A stretch of 64,000 nt of DNA from JABAYQ01 sp049890095 (GTDB lineage: Bacteria > Bacteroidota > Bacteroidia > Flavobacteriales > UBA7312). Position numbers and translations under genes: made by a program. Within the stretch, counting starts at the first letter, position 1, and each line of letters opens with the position of its first letter. Shown piece after piece: positions 9,276 through 18,585 of the stretch. The stretch covers positions 62,001-126,000 of the forward strand of contig JBMHCD010000010.1 of the NCBI GenBank assembly GCA_049890095.1, in the 5' to 3' direction. The notes below the pieces were generated by a model. It had not been told where the DNA came from and searched no databases. It saw nothing but the letters and a program-made list of their open reading frames with translations.

Positions 9276-10598
9276 TTGGGAAAAACAGTATTTTATAATT
9301 CATTTATCACTCTACTAAGACAAGCATTTAGTTTATTGTTTGGTTTATTAGCAGTAGTATTGATTGCAAGAGTATTAGGTTCTGATTCACAAGGGCAATA
9401 TACATTGACAATATTATTGCCAACCATATTATATACACTTTTTAATTCTGGGATTTCCATTTCAACAGTATATTTTATTGGTCAGAATAAATATTCTGAC
9501 AAGATAATTTATTCAACAAATATTATTTCTGGTTTAATTTTAAGTTTAATATCTTTTTTTGTAGGGGTTGTTTTAATTTTATTTTTTAAAGATTATTTTT
9601 TTGAAAATACAACAACTGTTTTATTATTGTATTCTTTGGTTTTAATCCCAATATTATTTTTGCAAAGAACAATACAATCTTTTTTTCATGCCAAAGAAAA
9701 TTATGAGCAATTAAATGTTGTTGCTTTGCTTAATCAATTAGGCTTATTATTATTTTCTATACTTTTTGTTTGGTATTTAGATTTAGGAGTTGCAGGAGCA
9801 GTGTTAAGTTTTTCACTTTCTCAGTTTTTGATGTTAGTAGTATCGTGTCTGATAATGCATTTTAGATATGATTTATTTTTGCCAAAGTTATTTTCTATTA
9901 ATTACCTTAAAGAGAGTCTATTTTTTGGATTAAAAGGGCACTTTAGTAATGTTTTAACTTTCATCAGTTATCGAATAGATATTTTGTTAATTGCTTATTT
10001 TATTGATGATATGGCGGTAGGAATATATTCTATTTCTGTTTTACTTGTTGAAAGAATATGGTTAATTTCACAATCGGTATCTTCTGTTTTATTTGCTAGA
10101 GTTTCGAATTTAACGACCGAAATACAAAAAACAAATTTTACCATTTTATCATCTAGAAATACACTTTTTCTAACTACCATTTTTGGGTTGATTATTTCAC
10201 TTATCAGCCCGTGGTTAATTATTACTTTATTTGGTATAGAGTACCAGCCAAGTATAAAGCCTTTTTTATACATGCTTCCTGGAGTAGTACTTTTTTCTTT
10301 AAGTAAGATTTTATCAAATGATTTTGTTGGTCGCGGAAAGCCTCAGATTAATTCCTATATTGGATTGATTGTGGCATTATTAAATGTACTTTTAAATATT
10401 GTGTTGATTCCTAAATATGGAGTAATAGGAGCTGCAATATCAACAAGTTTTTGTTATGGAATTGATGCATTAATTAAAGTAATTTATTTTTCATCATTAT
10501 ATAAGATTTCTTTGCTTAAGTTTGTTTTGGTAAATAAAGCAGATATTAATTTGTACAAAACAAATTTTATTTTTCTTTTAAACGCTTTTAAAAAATGA
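9276..10598 (+). CDS. Wzx-like polysaccharide flippase (second of three)
   Basis: Second MOP-superfamily membrane protein, 440 residues, with about twelve to fourteen predicted helices and the N-terminal pattern LLRQAFSLLFGLLAVVLIARVLGSDSQGQY seen in oligosaccharide flippases. It diverges from the other two flippases in this locus, so it may carry a different glycan. No ATG lies near the N-terminus; the TTG at 9276 abuts the preceding TAA, which suggests translational coupling. The C-terminal codons overlap the next glycosyltransferase by four bases (ATGA). Confidence 0.83.
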   Translation: MGKTVFYNSFITLLRQAFSLLFGLLAVVLIARVLGSDSQGQYTLTILLPTILYTLFNSGISISTVYFIGQNKYSDKIIYSTNIISGLILSLISFFVGVVLILFFKDYFFENTTTVLLLYSLVLIPILFLQRTIQSFFHAKENYEQLNVVALLNQLGLLLFSILFVWYLDLGVAGAVLSFSLSQFLMLVVSCLIMHFRYDLFLPKLFSINYLKESLFFGLKGHFSNVLTFISYRIDILLIAYFIDDMAVGIYSISVLLVERIWLISQSVSSVLFARVSNLTTEIQKTNFTILSSRNTLFLTTIFGLIISLISPWLIITLFGIEYQPSIKPFLYMLPGVVLFSLSKILSNDFVGRGKPQINSYIGLIVALLNVLLNIVLIPKYGVIGAAISTSFCYGIDALIKVIYFSSLYKISLLKFVLVNKADINLYKTNFIFLLNAFKK

Positions 10599-11740
10599 AG
10601 CATATTTTAATTTTGCCCTCGTCTTATTCTAGTGTTTTTAACACAATGTCTGCTCCTTTTTTCAGAGATCAGGCTTTGGCTCTTCAAAATCATGGTGCTA
10701 AAGTTGGTGTGTTATGTCCTTTGCCAATTTCGTTAAAACGAGTTTTTGTAAACTTCTTTTTTAAATTTGGTTGTGATGAATACAATGATCAAGGAATTCA
10801 AACCTGTGTTTATACTTTCCCATCAGTACCAAAATCTTTTCGATTTAATAGTTATGTAAGGTATGTCTTAGGAAAGCGTTTGTTAAAAAAATATATTTTA
10901 GAGTTTGGAAAGCCTGATATTATTCATGTTCATAATTTCTTTTCTGGAAAAATTGCCATTTGGGCAAAAAAAAAATATAATATTCCATATGTGATAACAG
11001 AACATTCAAGTGCTTTTTTGACTAATAGTTTAAATAAAAGCCAATTAAGTTTAGCTACTGAAGTTTTTTCAAAAAGTAACTATAATATTTCTGTGAGTAA
11101 TGGTTTTTCCGATTTTTTGAGTCAAGCGTTTAAATTAAATTTTCAAACTATTCCTAATTTGGTAGATGTTAACTTTTTTGAATTATCTAATTCAATTTCA
11201 AAAAAGAAAAAATTTAATTTTCTGAATATTGGTCACCTTAATGATAATAAAAATCAATTGTTTTTAATAAAACAATTTTTGAAAAAGTTTGGCGGTCATT
11301 CTCAAATGATTTTAACTGTGGCTGGTTCTGGACCAAACAAGGATAAAATTATCGATTATTTAAAAATATTCGACAAATATAACCAGGTAAGGTTGTTTAG
11401 TGCTCCTGACAGAAAAGGAGTTTTGGAGTTGTTTCAAAATGCAGATTGTTTAGTTGTTTCGAGTAAAATTGAAACTTTTAGCGTAGTAATAATAGAGGCA
11501 CTATCTTGTGGTATTCCTGTTATTTCTATAAAGTCTGTTGGTCCTAGTTCTATTTTAACTGACAGAGTAGGAATTTTATGCGATAATAATGATTTAGGAG
11601 AATCTTTGCTCAAAATTTTTGAAAATAGATTTTCATATAAAAAAGATGTCTTAAGAAATTTTGTTGTAGAAAACTATTCGGACAAAATAGTTTCAAAATC
11701 ACTTCTTAATGTTTATGATAAAGTTTGTGATTCAAAATAA
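10595..11740 (+). CDS. GT4-family glycosyltransferase
   Basis: GT-B fold, family 4 transferase, 381 residues. The N-terminal half has the acceptor-domain features IIHVHNFFSGKIAIWAKK and YVITEHSSAFL; the C-terminal half has FLNIGHLNDNKNQ, VAGSGPNK and the EX7E region SKIETFSVVIIEALSCGIPVISI. A cytoplasmic enzyme adding one sugar to the lipid-linked repeat unit is expected; donor and linkage cannot be read from sequence. It overlaps the upstream flippase by four bases and precedes the third flippase by eleven. Confidence 0.85.
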   Translation: MKHILILPSSYSSVFNTMSAPFFRDQALALQNHGAKVGVLCPLPISLKRVFVNFFFKFGCDEYNDQGIQTCVYTFPSVPKSFRFNSYVRYVLGKRLLKKYILEFGKPDIIHVHNFFSGKIAIWAKKKYNIPYVITEHSSAFLTNSLNKSQLSLATEVFSKSNYNISVSNGFSDFLSQAFKLNFQTIPNLVDVNFFELSNSISKKKKFNFLNIGHLNDNKNQLFLIKQFLKKFGGHSQMILTVAGSGPNKDKIIDYLKIFDKYNQVRLFSAPDRKGVLELFQNADCLVVSSKIETFSVVIIEALSCGIPVISIKSVGPSSILTDRVGILCDNNDLGESLLKIFENRFSYKKDVLRNFVVENYSDKIVSKSLLNVYDKVCDSK

Positions 11741-11751
11741 ATAAGATATTT

Positions 11752-13011
11752 ATGATAAGCAGTAAAAACAACAATGTTCTTTCGAGTGTTTTAATGCTAA
11801 TGTCTGGAACTGCACTTTCTCAAGCAATTCCAATACTTATAAGTCCTATTTTAACAAGATTATTTAGTTCCTCTCAGTTTGGAGAATTGGCATTATTCAT
11901 GAGTATTGTTAATGTTTGTGCTGCTGTATCAAATGGAAAATATTCATCTTCAATTTTACTACCCAAGAAGAAACAGGAAATTAACGACTTAATTTTTTTA
12001 AATATTCTGATAGCATTTTTGTTTAGCGGCATTTTATTTTTATTGCTTTATACTAATAGTCAGTTCGATTTAATTAGTGTTTCTCTAAAAAACTCTTTTT
12101 TGTTAGTTATTCCTGTGGTTGTATTTATTGTTAGTCTGCAACAAATTTTTATGAATTTGGCAAACAAATTTGAAAAATATAAGCCTCTAGCTTTAACTAA
12201 AGCTACTCAATCAATCACAAGTTCTTCTTCCAACATTAGTATGGGCTATTTGAATTATGGATCATTTGGTTTGATCTTTAGTAGTGCGTTAGGATACTTA
12301 GTTTCTACTGTTTTTCTTATTAACAAGATTGATTTTACATTAAATTGGAAAAAGGTTGAAAAAAGTAGTTTAATATTTCTAGCAAAGAGGTATAAGAACT
12401 TTCCATTATTTACGATGCCTCAATCTTTGATGTACCAACTTGTTGTACAAGTTCCTGTGTTTTTTATTCAAGATGTTTATTCTATTTCAATACTAGGTCT
12501 GTATTCTTTATCATATAGAGTACTAACTTTACCTTCAATAATTATCTCTACTTCTATAGGTCAAGTTTATTACAAACAAGCTGCTGATGCCTTCATAAAT
12601 AATCAAAAAGAAAAATTATACAGTTTAACCAGAAGTCTGATCCTAAAGATTTTTGTCATCTCTACTTTAGTAGCCATATCTGTATATAGTTTTCTTCCCA
12701 ATTTATTTGCCTTATTTTTTGGGGAACAATGGAGGGATTCAGGAGTAATTGCACAATATCTATTAATTTATTTAGTGCCAGCATTTTCAATATCTCCATT
12801 CACCCAATTATATCTAGCTTCCAATAATAATCGTTTTTTGTTTTTAATGGAGGCTTTACGATTTGCCTTATTATTAGTTTTAGTATTTGTTGGAAATTAT
12901 ATCAATATTTCATTAAATAATTTCTTTTTATACTTTGCGTTAATTCATACTTTTTGCTACATGATTATCGTTGCTCCTATGTTGATTAAAAAATCGTTTA
13001 TTTGGAGATAA
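11752..13011 (+). CDS. Wzx-like polysaccharide flippase (third of three)
   Basis: Third MOP-family flippase, 419 residues, about twelve transmembrane helices. SQAIPILISPILTRLFSSSQFGELALF and NGKYSSSILLP align by eye with the first flippase (8016-9275), and both contain FGExWRxxG (Gly-Glu-Gln/Asn-Trp-Arg) near residue 320-330. The two are probably paralogues or independently acquired relatives. It is followed after 26 bases by the Wzy-like gene, so this copy may be the one paired with that polymerase. Substrate unknown. Confidence 0.84.
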   Translation: MISSKNNNVLSSVLMLMSGTALSQAIPILISPILTRLFSSSQFGELALFMSIVNVCAAVSNGKYSSSILLPKKKQEINDLIFLNILIAFLFSGILFLLLYTNSQFDLISVSLKNSFLLVIPVVVFIVSLQQIFMNLANKFEKYKPLALTKATQSITSSSSNISMGYLNYGSFGLIFSSALGYLVSTVFLINKIDFTLNWKKVEKSSLIFLAKRYKNFPLFTMPQSLMYQLVVQVPVFFIQDVYSISILGLYSLSYRVLTLPSIIISTSIGQVYYKQAADAFINNQKEKLYSLTRSLILKIFVISTLVAISVYSFLPNLFALFFGEQWRDSGVIAQYLLIYLVPAFSISPFTQLYLASNNNRFLFLMEALRFALLLVLVFVGNYINISLNNFFLYFALIHTFCYMIIVAPMLIKKSFIWR

Positions 13012-13037
13012 TTATTGTAGAGTCAATTTCGGATTAA

Positions 13038-14246
13038 ATGAAAAACATAGTTTTATCTATTCTTTTATGTACCATTTTTATTTCTACTGTATTTGGAATA
13101 GGTCCAAATTTGTATCCGCTTAGAATTTTTGTGCCAATAGCTTTAGTATATTTTTCAATTTATCTTTTTCAAAAAGTCATTTTGTATAGAGAAAAAATAG
13201 AAGTAAAGCCTTTTATTTTTTTGTCATTAGTATTTTTTATATATACTTTTTTTCATACCTCAATAGTTACCTATTTACGAATGGAATTGTTAGGTAATAA
13301 CTACGAAATAAATTCCATTATTAACTTTACATTTTTACTTTTTTACATTTTACTATTACACATGGTAAGTATTGCTTTGCCAAATACTTTTTTGAGCAAA
13401 GCTAAATCTGTAATTACAATTTTTTATTTTTTGTATGCAGTATATGCCTTTTATGAAATATTTACGGGAAATCATTTAGCCGTATCAAATTTATATGATG
13501 CACCTAATTGGCTGCGTTTTTCTCCAACAGTAGTTTATAACAATTCAAATGACTTTGCTGCCATTTTTACTCTGATGTTTATTTTTTTGATTTCAGAATA
13601 TGACAAGAAAAAACGATGGTCTTTTTTGTGGATTGTGTTTTTCTTTTTGCTTCATATTTTTATTATTTATAAATCACAAAGTCGTTTGTCTTTATTGATG
13701 ACCTTTTTATTTTTTGGATATAGATATCCTAAAAAATTTATTTACTCAGGTGTTATAGGATTGCTAATAATTATTTTAATGGGCTTATTAACAAATAATA
13801 TGTGGTATGCTCAACTCATTGATGATTTATCAAAATTAAAAACGGATTTATCTTTTAGTGAGCGACAGTCAACTTTTGTAAGGATGTATTTATACAAGCA
13901 CGCTTTGCTTTCAGTCCCCTCATCTTTTGGTTTAGGTTATGGAATCGATTATTCTGCAGAATATTATCGTACTATAAATGACGCGAATCTTTATTATATA
14001 ACTAATCCTCACTCCTTTATTTTTGAATTATTAATTAATAGCGGATTAGTATCTTGTTTGTTTTATATTATTTTGAATGGGTATTTATTACTTAAGAATT
14101 GGATTAATAAAAACTATGATTTAATAATTCAGATAGTCATTTTTAACTTGATTTTATTTTCCTCAAGTTCATCATTATTTATATGGCCTATTTATCTATT
14201 TTTTATTATTTACATTTGCAAGAGTTTACAAGAGGAAAGATTATAA
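13038..14246 (+). CDS. Wzy-like polymerase or O-antigen ligase family protein
   Basis: Polytopic inner-membrane protein (402 residues, about ten to twelve helices) with the large periplasmic loop between later helices typical of the O-antigen ligase/polymerase (Wzy_C/WaaL) family. The loop carries SFSERQSTFVRMYLYKHALL, GLGYGIDYSAEYY and the NPHSFIFELLINSGL motif, equivalent to the conserved His-x-x-Leu/Phe-Glu region. Ligase and polymerase cannot be told apart by sequence reading; its place beside a flippase and a Wzz-like gene favours a repeat-unit polymerase. Confidence 0.78.
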   Translation: MKNIVLSILLCTIFISTVFGIGPNLYPLRIFVPIALVYFSIYLFQKVILYREKIEVKPFIFLSLVFFIYTFFHTSIVTYLRMELLGNNYEINSIINFTFLLFYILLLHMVSIALPNTFLSKAKSVITIFYFLYAVYAFYEIFTGNHLAVSNLYDAPNWLRFSPTVVYNNSNDFAAIFTLMFIFLISEYDKKKRWSFLWIVFFFLLHIFIIYKSQSRLSLLMTFLFFGYRYPKKFIYSGVIGLLIIILMGLLTNNMWYAQLIDDLSKLKTDLSFSERQSTFVRMYLYKHALLSVPSSFGLGYGIDYSAEYYRTINDANLYYITNPHSFIFELLINSGLVSCLFYIILNGYLLLKNWINKNYDLIIQIVIFNLILFSSSSSLFIWPIYLFFIIYICKSLQEERL

Positions 14247-14257
14247 ATTTATAACAT

Positions 14258-15109
14258 ATGGATATTTTTAATTTATTAAGTTCTTTATTAAATTTTTTTA
14301 AAAGACAATGGAAGTTTATTTTTTCTTTTTTTTCATTTGGTATTTTACTTGGTGTGATTTATGATCAGATTAAAACACCATATTATGAATCTAGTGCTAC
14401 TGCTACATCTGGGCTTTCATATTTCGAGGGTATTATTGATCCAAGTGAATTAGATTATCCTATAATAGATCAAAAAATTGCTATTGATATGGTTAATTCA
14501 CTAGCAAAAATTGTGAAAAATGGTGAGTACGAAATACTTTCCAAAAAGTTATCTATTCCTATTGAAAGTGCAACAACTATAAAATTTATTGAAGCGGAGC
14601 AATCTTATGAGTTGGATTTAGAAAATAGAAGGCAAAAGTTATCTCAGTTCACTATTTTGATACGCGTTACTGACAATCAAACAATTAAATTGTTAAATGA
14701 AGCGTTTCTTAGTTATTTTAATAAAAATGGATATTCAAATAAAAACTTTGCATTATTTCAAAAGCAATCACCAGAACTTATTAGTTATCTCGATAATGAA
14801 ATTAATGATTTGAAATCCTATAGAAATGATATGAAAAACAAATCAGAAGTTGAATTGAGTTCTATCTCAATAGCGAATGATAAAAGCGAAATTTTACAAA
14901 ATCAAATCATTCAGCTTTATGAAAAAAAACAGTCTATTGAGCGTGATTTGGAGTTGTTAAAACCATTGTCTTTTGTTTCAAGCTTTCCAGTTTATAAAAA
15001 AACAAAGTCTAGAACAGCTTTTCGAATTTTTGTTTTATCGTCTTTATTTTTAATCTTAGGTTTTTTTATTGCTTTATTTAAAGATATAAATAACATCCTC
15101 AAAAAATAA
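14258..15109 (+). CDS. Wzz-like chain-length regulator
   Basis: 283 residues with a transmembrane helix near 19-36 (WKFIFSFFSFGILLGVIYD), a large periplasmic domain with a helical, coiled-coil-prone stretch around 165-235, and a second helix near 253-273 (FVLSSLFLILGFFIALF). This two-helix topology, with a PxY motif after the first helix and a basic stretch before the second, is that of Wzz-type polysaccharide co-polymerases. No Walker motifs or tyrosine-kinase domain follow, and no outer-membrane OPX/Wza exporter is seen in the window, favouring an LPS-type role over capsule export. It is spaced 11 bases from the Wzy-like gene. Confidence 0.7.
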   Translation: MDIFNLLSSLLNFFKRQWKFIFSFFSFGILLGVIYDQIKTPYYESSATATSGLSYFEGIIDPSELDYPIIDQKIAIDMVNSLAKIVKNGEYEILSKKLSIPIESATTIKFIEAEQSYELDLENRRQKLSQFTILIRVTDNQTIKLLNEAFLSYFNKNGYSNKNFALFQKQSPELISYLDNEINDLKSYRNDMKNKSEVELSSISIANDKSEILQNQIIQLYEKKQSIERDLELLKPLSFVSSFPVYKKTKSRTAFRIFVLSSLFLILGFFIALFKDINNILKK

Positions 15110-16195
15110 ATGAAAATTTGCCATCTTACTTCTCTTCATCCTAGATACGATACACGTATTTTCTTGAAAGAATGTACTAGTCTACAAAAAAATGGATTTG
15201 AGGTTAGTTTAATTGTTGCAGATAACAATGGTGATGAAGTCAAAAACGGAATAAAAATATACGATGTTTGCCGTTCTTCTAATCGATTTTGGCGATTAAT
15301 AAAAACCGCCTACAAAGTATATAAAAAAGCAATAATTATAGATGCTGATGTTTATCATTTTCATGACTCTGAGTTGATGATTTATGGTTTACTTTTAAAA
15401 GCAAAGGGCAAAAAAGTGATTTATGATATTCATGAGGATCTTCCAAGGCAGCTTCTTACAAAGCCATATTTGAATAGTTTTCTTAGAAAGATATTATCTT
15501 TTATTATGGAAAGAGTAGAAAATTTTTGCGCTCCTAAATATAATTTTTTATTTACCGCAACACCTTACATTACTGATCGTTTTATACATAAAAATAAAAA
15601 CACGATAAATATTAATAATTATCCATTAATGGACGAATTACACAATGATTTGGTGTCAAATAAAAAAGATCAAGTCTGTTTTATTGGTGGTATTTCAGAA
15701 ATTAGAGGTATAGAACCACTAGTAAAGGCTTGCGAACATATAAAAGGAAAATTAGTGTTAGCAGGAAGTTTCAATAGTGAAAGCTTTAAGCAGAAAATAA
15801 TATCTTTAAAAGGATGGAAAAATGTGGATTACAGAGGATTTGTAAATCGGGAAGAAGCTAAGCAAATAATGTCTGAATCTAGAGCTGGAATAGTAACATT
15901 TTTGGCCGTTCCCAATCATGTAAATTCTCAGCCAAATAAGATGTTTGAATATATGTCTGCTGGTATTCCGGTTATTTGTTCTAATTTTGAATTATGGAAG
16001 TCAATTATTGATAAAACTGATTGCGGGAAATGTATAGATCCAACCTCACAAGAGCAGTTAATTAAAACAATTAATGAATTTATTGAAGATACTAGTTTAT
16101 CCTCAAAAGGTGAAACGGCAAGAAAACTCGTAGTAGACCGTTATAATTGGAATGTAGAAGAAAAAAAGTTGATCAATGCTTATAAATTAATTTAA
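15110..16195 (+). CDS. GT4-family glycosyltransferase
   Basis: GT-B family 4 transferase, 361 residues. The N-terminus MKICHLTSLHPRYDTRIFLKEC and YHFHDSELMIYGLLLKAKGK, KVIYDIHEDLPRQ are typical of a subgroup found in Bacteroidota glycan loci. The C-terminal domain has CFIGGISEIRGIEPLVKAC and the nucleotide-sugar region QPNKMFEYMSAGIPVICSNF. The ATG directly follows the Wzz-like stop codon. Donor sugar unknown. Confidence 0.85.
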   Translation: MKICHLTSLHPRYDTRIFLKECTSLQKNGFEVSLIVADNNGDEVKNGIKIYDVCRSSNRFWRLIKTAYKVYKKAIIIDADVYHFHDSELMIYGLLLKAKGKKVIYDIHEDLPRQLLTKPYLNSFLRKILSFIMERVENFCAPKYNFLFTATPYITDRFIHKNKNTININNYPLMDELHNDLVSNKKDQVCFIGGISEIRGIEPLVKACEHIKGKLVLAGSFNSESFKQKIISLKGWKNVDYRGFVNREEAKQIMSESRAGIVTFLAVPNHVNSQPNKMFEYMSAGIPVICSNFELWKSIIDKTDCGKCIDPTSQEQLIKTINEFIEDTSLSSKGETARKLVVDRYNWNVEEKKLINAYKLI

Positions 16196-16199
16196 GATT

Positions 16200-17264
16200 A
16201 TGATTAAAATTGTTACAATCGTTGGAGCACGTCCTCAATTTGTAAAAGCTGCTGCAGTAAGTAGAGTTTTTGATCAATATGAGCAAATACAAGAAGTAAT
16301 AATTCATACAGGTCAGCATTTTGACAAAAATATGAGTGATATATTTTTTAATGAATTGGGTATTCCAAAACCACATTATAATTTATCGATTAATAGTCTT
16401 GGTCATGGAGCAATGACTGGACGCATGTTGGAATCCATTGAAGAAGTATTATTGAAAGAAAAACCAAATTGGGTGTTAGTATATGGAGATACTAATTCTA
16501 CAATTGCTGGAGCTTTAGCAGCAAAAAAATTACATATAAAAGTTGCTCATGTTGAGGCTGGTTTAAGAAGTTATAATACTAATATGCCAGAAGAAATAAA
16601 CAGAATTCTAACGGATAGAATTAGTGATGTATTATTTTGCCCTACTGATCAGGCTGTTAAAAATTTACAAAAAGAAGGGTATAATAATTCAGAGTCTAAA
16701 ATTGTAAAGAGTGGTGATGTTATGCAAGATGCGGCTGTTTATTACACTAGCTTAAGTAAAAAGCCTAATTTTGATATTCCAAGCGAATTTATACTGTTAA
16801 CTATTCATAGAGCGGAAAACACGGATGATTTGTTTCGTCTTAAAAGAATGATCAAAAGTTTAAATTCAATTCATCATAAAATGCCAATACTTTGGATTGC
16901 TCATCCAAGAACAAAAAAAATTATTGAACGTGAGAATATAAATATTGAGTTTGCCCAAATTGATCCTATAGGATATCTTGAAATGATATATTTATTGCAA
17001 CATTGTAAAATGGTAATGACAGATAGTGGGGGCTTACAAAAAGAAGCTTTCTTCTTCAAGAAAAACTGTATAACTCTTAGAGATGAAACAGAATGGATTG
17101 AGTTAATAGATGGTGGATTTAATACATTAGTAGGATCAGATCCTGAAAAAATTCTTTCAGCATTTGAACAAACGAATTTAAAAGTTAATATTTTTGATGT
17201 TGATTTGTATGGAAACGGAATGGCATCGAAAGTTATTGCTCAAAGTTTATTAGATGAAAATTAG
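16200..17264 (+). CDS. wbpI: UDP-GlcNAc3NAcA 2-epimerase (WbpI type)
   Basis: Non-hydrolysing UDP-sugar 2-epimerase, 354 residues. GARPQFVKAAAVS (9-21), HTGQHFDKNMSDIFF, VYGDTNSTIAGALAAKKL, HVEAGLRSYN and TDSGGLQKEAFFF are all present. The sequence follows the WbpI branch (GHGAMTGRML, DPIGYLEMIYLLQ) rather than housekeeping WecB as far as I can recall those sequences. In context it would convert UDP-GlcNAc3NAcA to UDP-ManNAc3NAcA, completing the pathway begun by tviB, wlbA, wbpD and wbpE about 8 kb upstream. It overlaps ugd by 11 bases. Plain UDP-GlcNAc epimerase activity is the main alternative. Confidence 0.88.
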   Translation: MIKIVTIVGARPQFVKAAAVSRVFDQYEQIQEVIIHTGQHFDKNMSDIFFNELGIPKPHYNLSINSLGHGAMTGRMLESIEEVLLKEKPNWVLVYGDTNSTIAGALAAKKLHIKVAHVEAGLRSYNTNMPEEINRILTDRISDVLFCPTDQAVKNLQKEGYNNSESKIVKSGDVMQDAAVYYTSLSKKPNFDIPSEFILLTIHRAENTDDLFRLKRMIKSLNSIHHKMPILWIAHPRTKKIIERENINIEFAQIDPIGYLEMIYLLQHCKMVMTDSGGLQKEAFFFKKNCITLRDETEWIELIDGGFNTLVGSDPEKILSAFEQTNLKVNIFDVDLYGNGMASKVIAQSLLDEN

Positions 17265-18582
17265 TGTAATTGGTACAGGCTACGTTGGATTAGTTGCTGC
17301 AGCATGTTTTTCTGAAATGGGAAACAATGTGATTTGTGTAGATGTAGATGAATTAAAAATTAAGAACTTAAAAAAAGGTATTATTCCTATATATGAACCT
17401 GGATTGGAACAGTTAGTAAACGAAAATCAGACAAAAGAAACGTTATCGTTTACAACTAACACCAAAAAAGCTCTGGAAAGTGCACAAATTGTTTTTATAG
17501 CAGTTGGCACTCCAATGGGAGTAGATGGTAGTGCTGACTTGGCTTATGTATTGGATGTTGCTAAAACGATTGGTCAATTAATGAATCATCATTTAATTGT
17601 AGTTGATAAATCGACTGTTCCGGTAGGTACAGCTCAAAAGGTCAGACAGAGTATACAAGAGCAACTAGATCTAAGAAGTTCAGATTTAACATTTGATGTT
17701 GTTAGTAATCCTGAATTTTTAAAAGAAGGTGCTGCAATAAATGATTTTATGCGACCTGACAGAGTAGTAATAGGAGCAGATAACGATCGAGTAATGAATA
17801 TCATGAAAGAGTTGTATAGTCCCTTTACGTTTAACTATGAACGTTTTATAGGAATGGACATACGTTCTGCAGAAATGACAAAGTATGCAGCAAATGCAAT
17901 GCTAGCTACAAAAATTAGTTTTATTAACGAGATAGCAAATATTTGCGAGGAATTAGGAGCAGATGTAAATCAAGTTAGACTTGGTATAGGTAGTGACAAA
18001 CGAATAGGTTATCATTTCATATATCCTGGCTGTGGATATGGAGGAAGTTGCTTTCCAAAAGACGTAAGTGCTCTAATTCATATGTCTCAACAATCGGGTT
18101 ATGATCCTAAGTTATTAAATGCTGTTGAGCAAGTAAATCATTTTCAGAAAACAGTTCTAGTTAACAAATTAACAAATAGATTTGGTGCAAATTTAAATGG
18201 TAAAACGTTTGCTATTTGGGGTTTGGCTTTCAAACCAGGAACAGATGACATGCGACAAGCACCCTCAATAAACGTTATTGAACATATTTGTAAAAATGGA
18301 GGTAAAGTTTTAGCATATGATCCTAAGGCAATAAATGAAGCAAAAATATATTTAAGTGAATACTCTTCTTCAATTACATACCTTGAAAATAAGTATGAAG
18401 TGTTAAATGATGTGGATGCACTTTTTTTAATTACAGAATGGAAAGAATTTAGAAGTCCAGATTTTAATAAGATGAAAAGTCTTATGTCTAATCCTCTTAT
18501 TTTTGATGGAAGAAATCAATATAATTATGAATTGATGAATAAATTTGGTTTCCAATATGAGCAAATAGGAGTTTCAAAATAA
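17254..18582 (+). CDS. ugd: UDP-glucose 6-dehydrogenase
   Basis: NAD-dependent four-electron oxidation of UDP-glucose to UDP-glucuronate. The N-terminal Rossmann motif ISVIGTGYVGLVAAACFSE is at 3-21, with IPIYEPGLEQLV, VDKSTVPVGTA and SNPEFLKEGAAI blocks. The catalytic Cys266 lies in GCGYGGSCFPKDV. The 442-residue length is normal. It starts inside the wbpI gene (11-base overlap). It is a second, distinct dehydrogenase from tviB (4140-5405), so the locus supplies both UDP-GlcA and UDP-N-acetylhexosaminuronate. Confidence 0.95.
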   Translation: MKISVIGTGYVGLVAAACFSEMGNNVICVDVDELKIKNLKKGIIPIYEPGLEQLVNENQTKETLSFTTNTKKALESAQIVFIAVGTPMGVDGSADLAYVLDVAKTIGQLMNHHLIVVDKSTVPVGTAQKVRQSIQEQLDLRSSDLTFDVVSNPEFLKEGAAINDFMRPDRVVIGADNDRVMNIMKELYSPFTFNYERFIGMDIRSAEMTKYAANAMLATKISFINEIANICEELGADVNQVRLGIGSDKRIGYHFIYPGCGYGGSCFPKDVSALIHMSQQSGYDPKLLNAVEQVNHFQKTVLVNKLTNRFGANLNGKTFAIWGLAFKPGTDDMRQAPSINVIEHICKNGGKVLAYDPKAINEAKIYLSEYSSSITYLENKYEVLNDVDALFLITEWKEFRSPDFNKMKSLMSNPLIFDGRNQYNYELMNKFGFQYEQIGVSK

Positions 18583-18585
18583 CAG

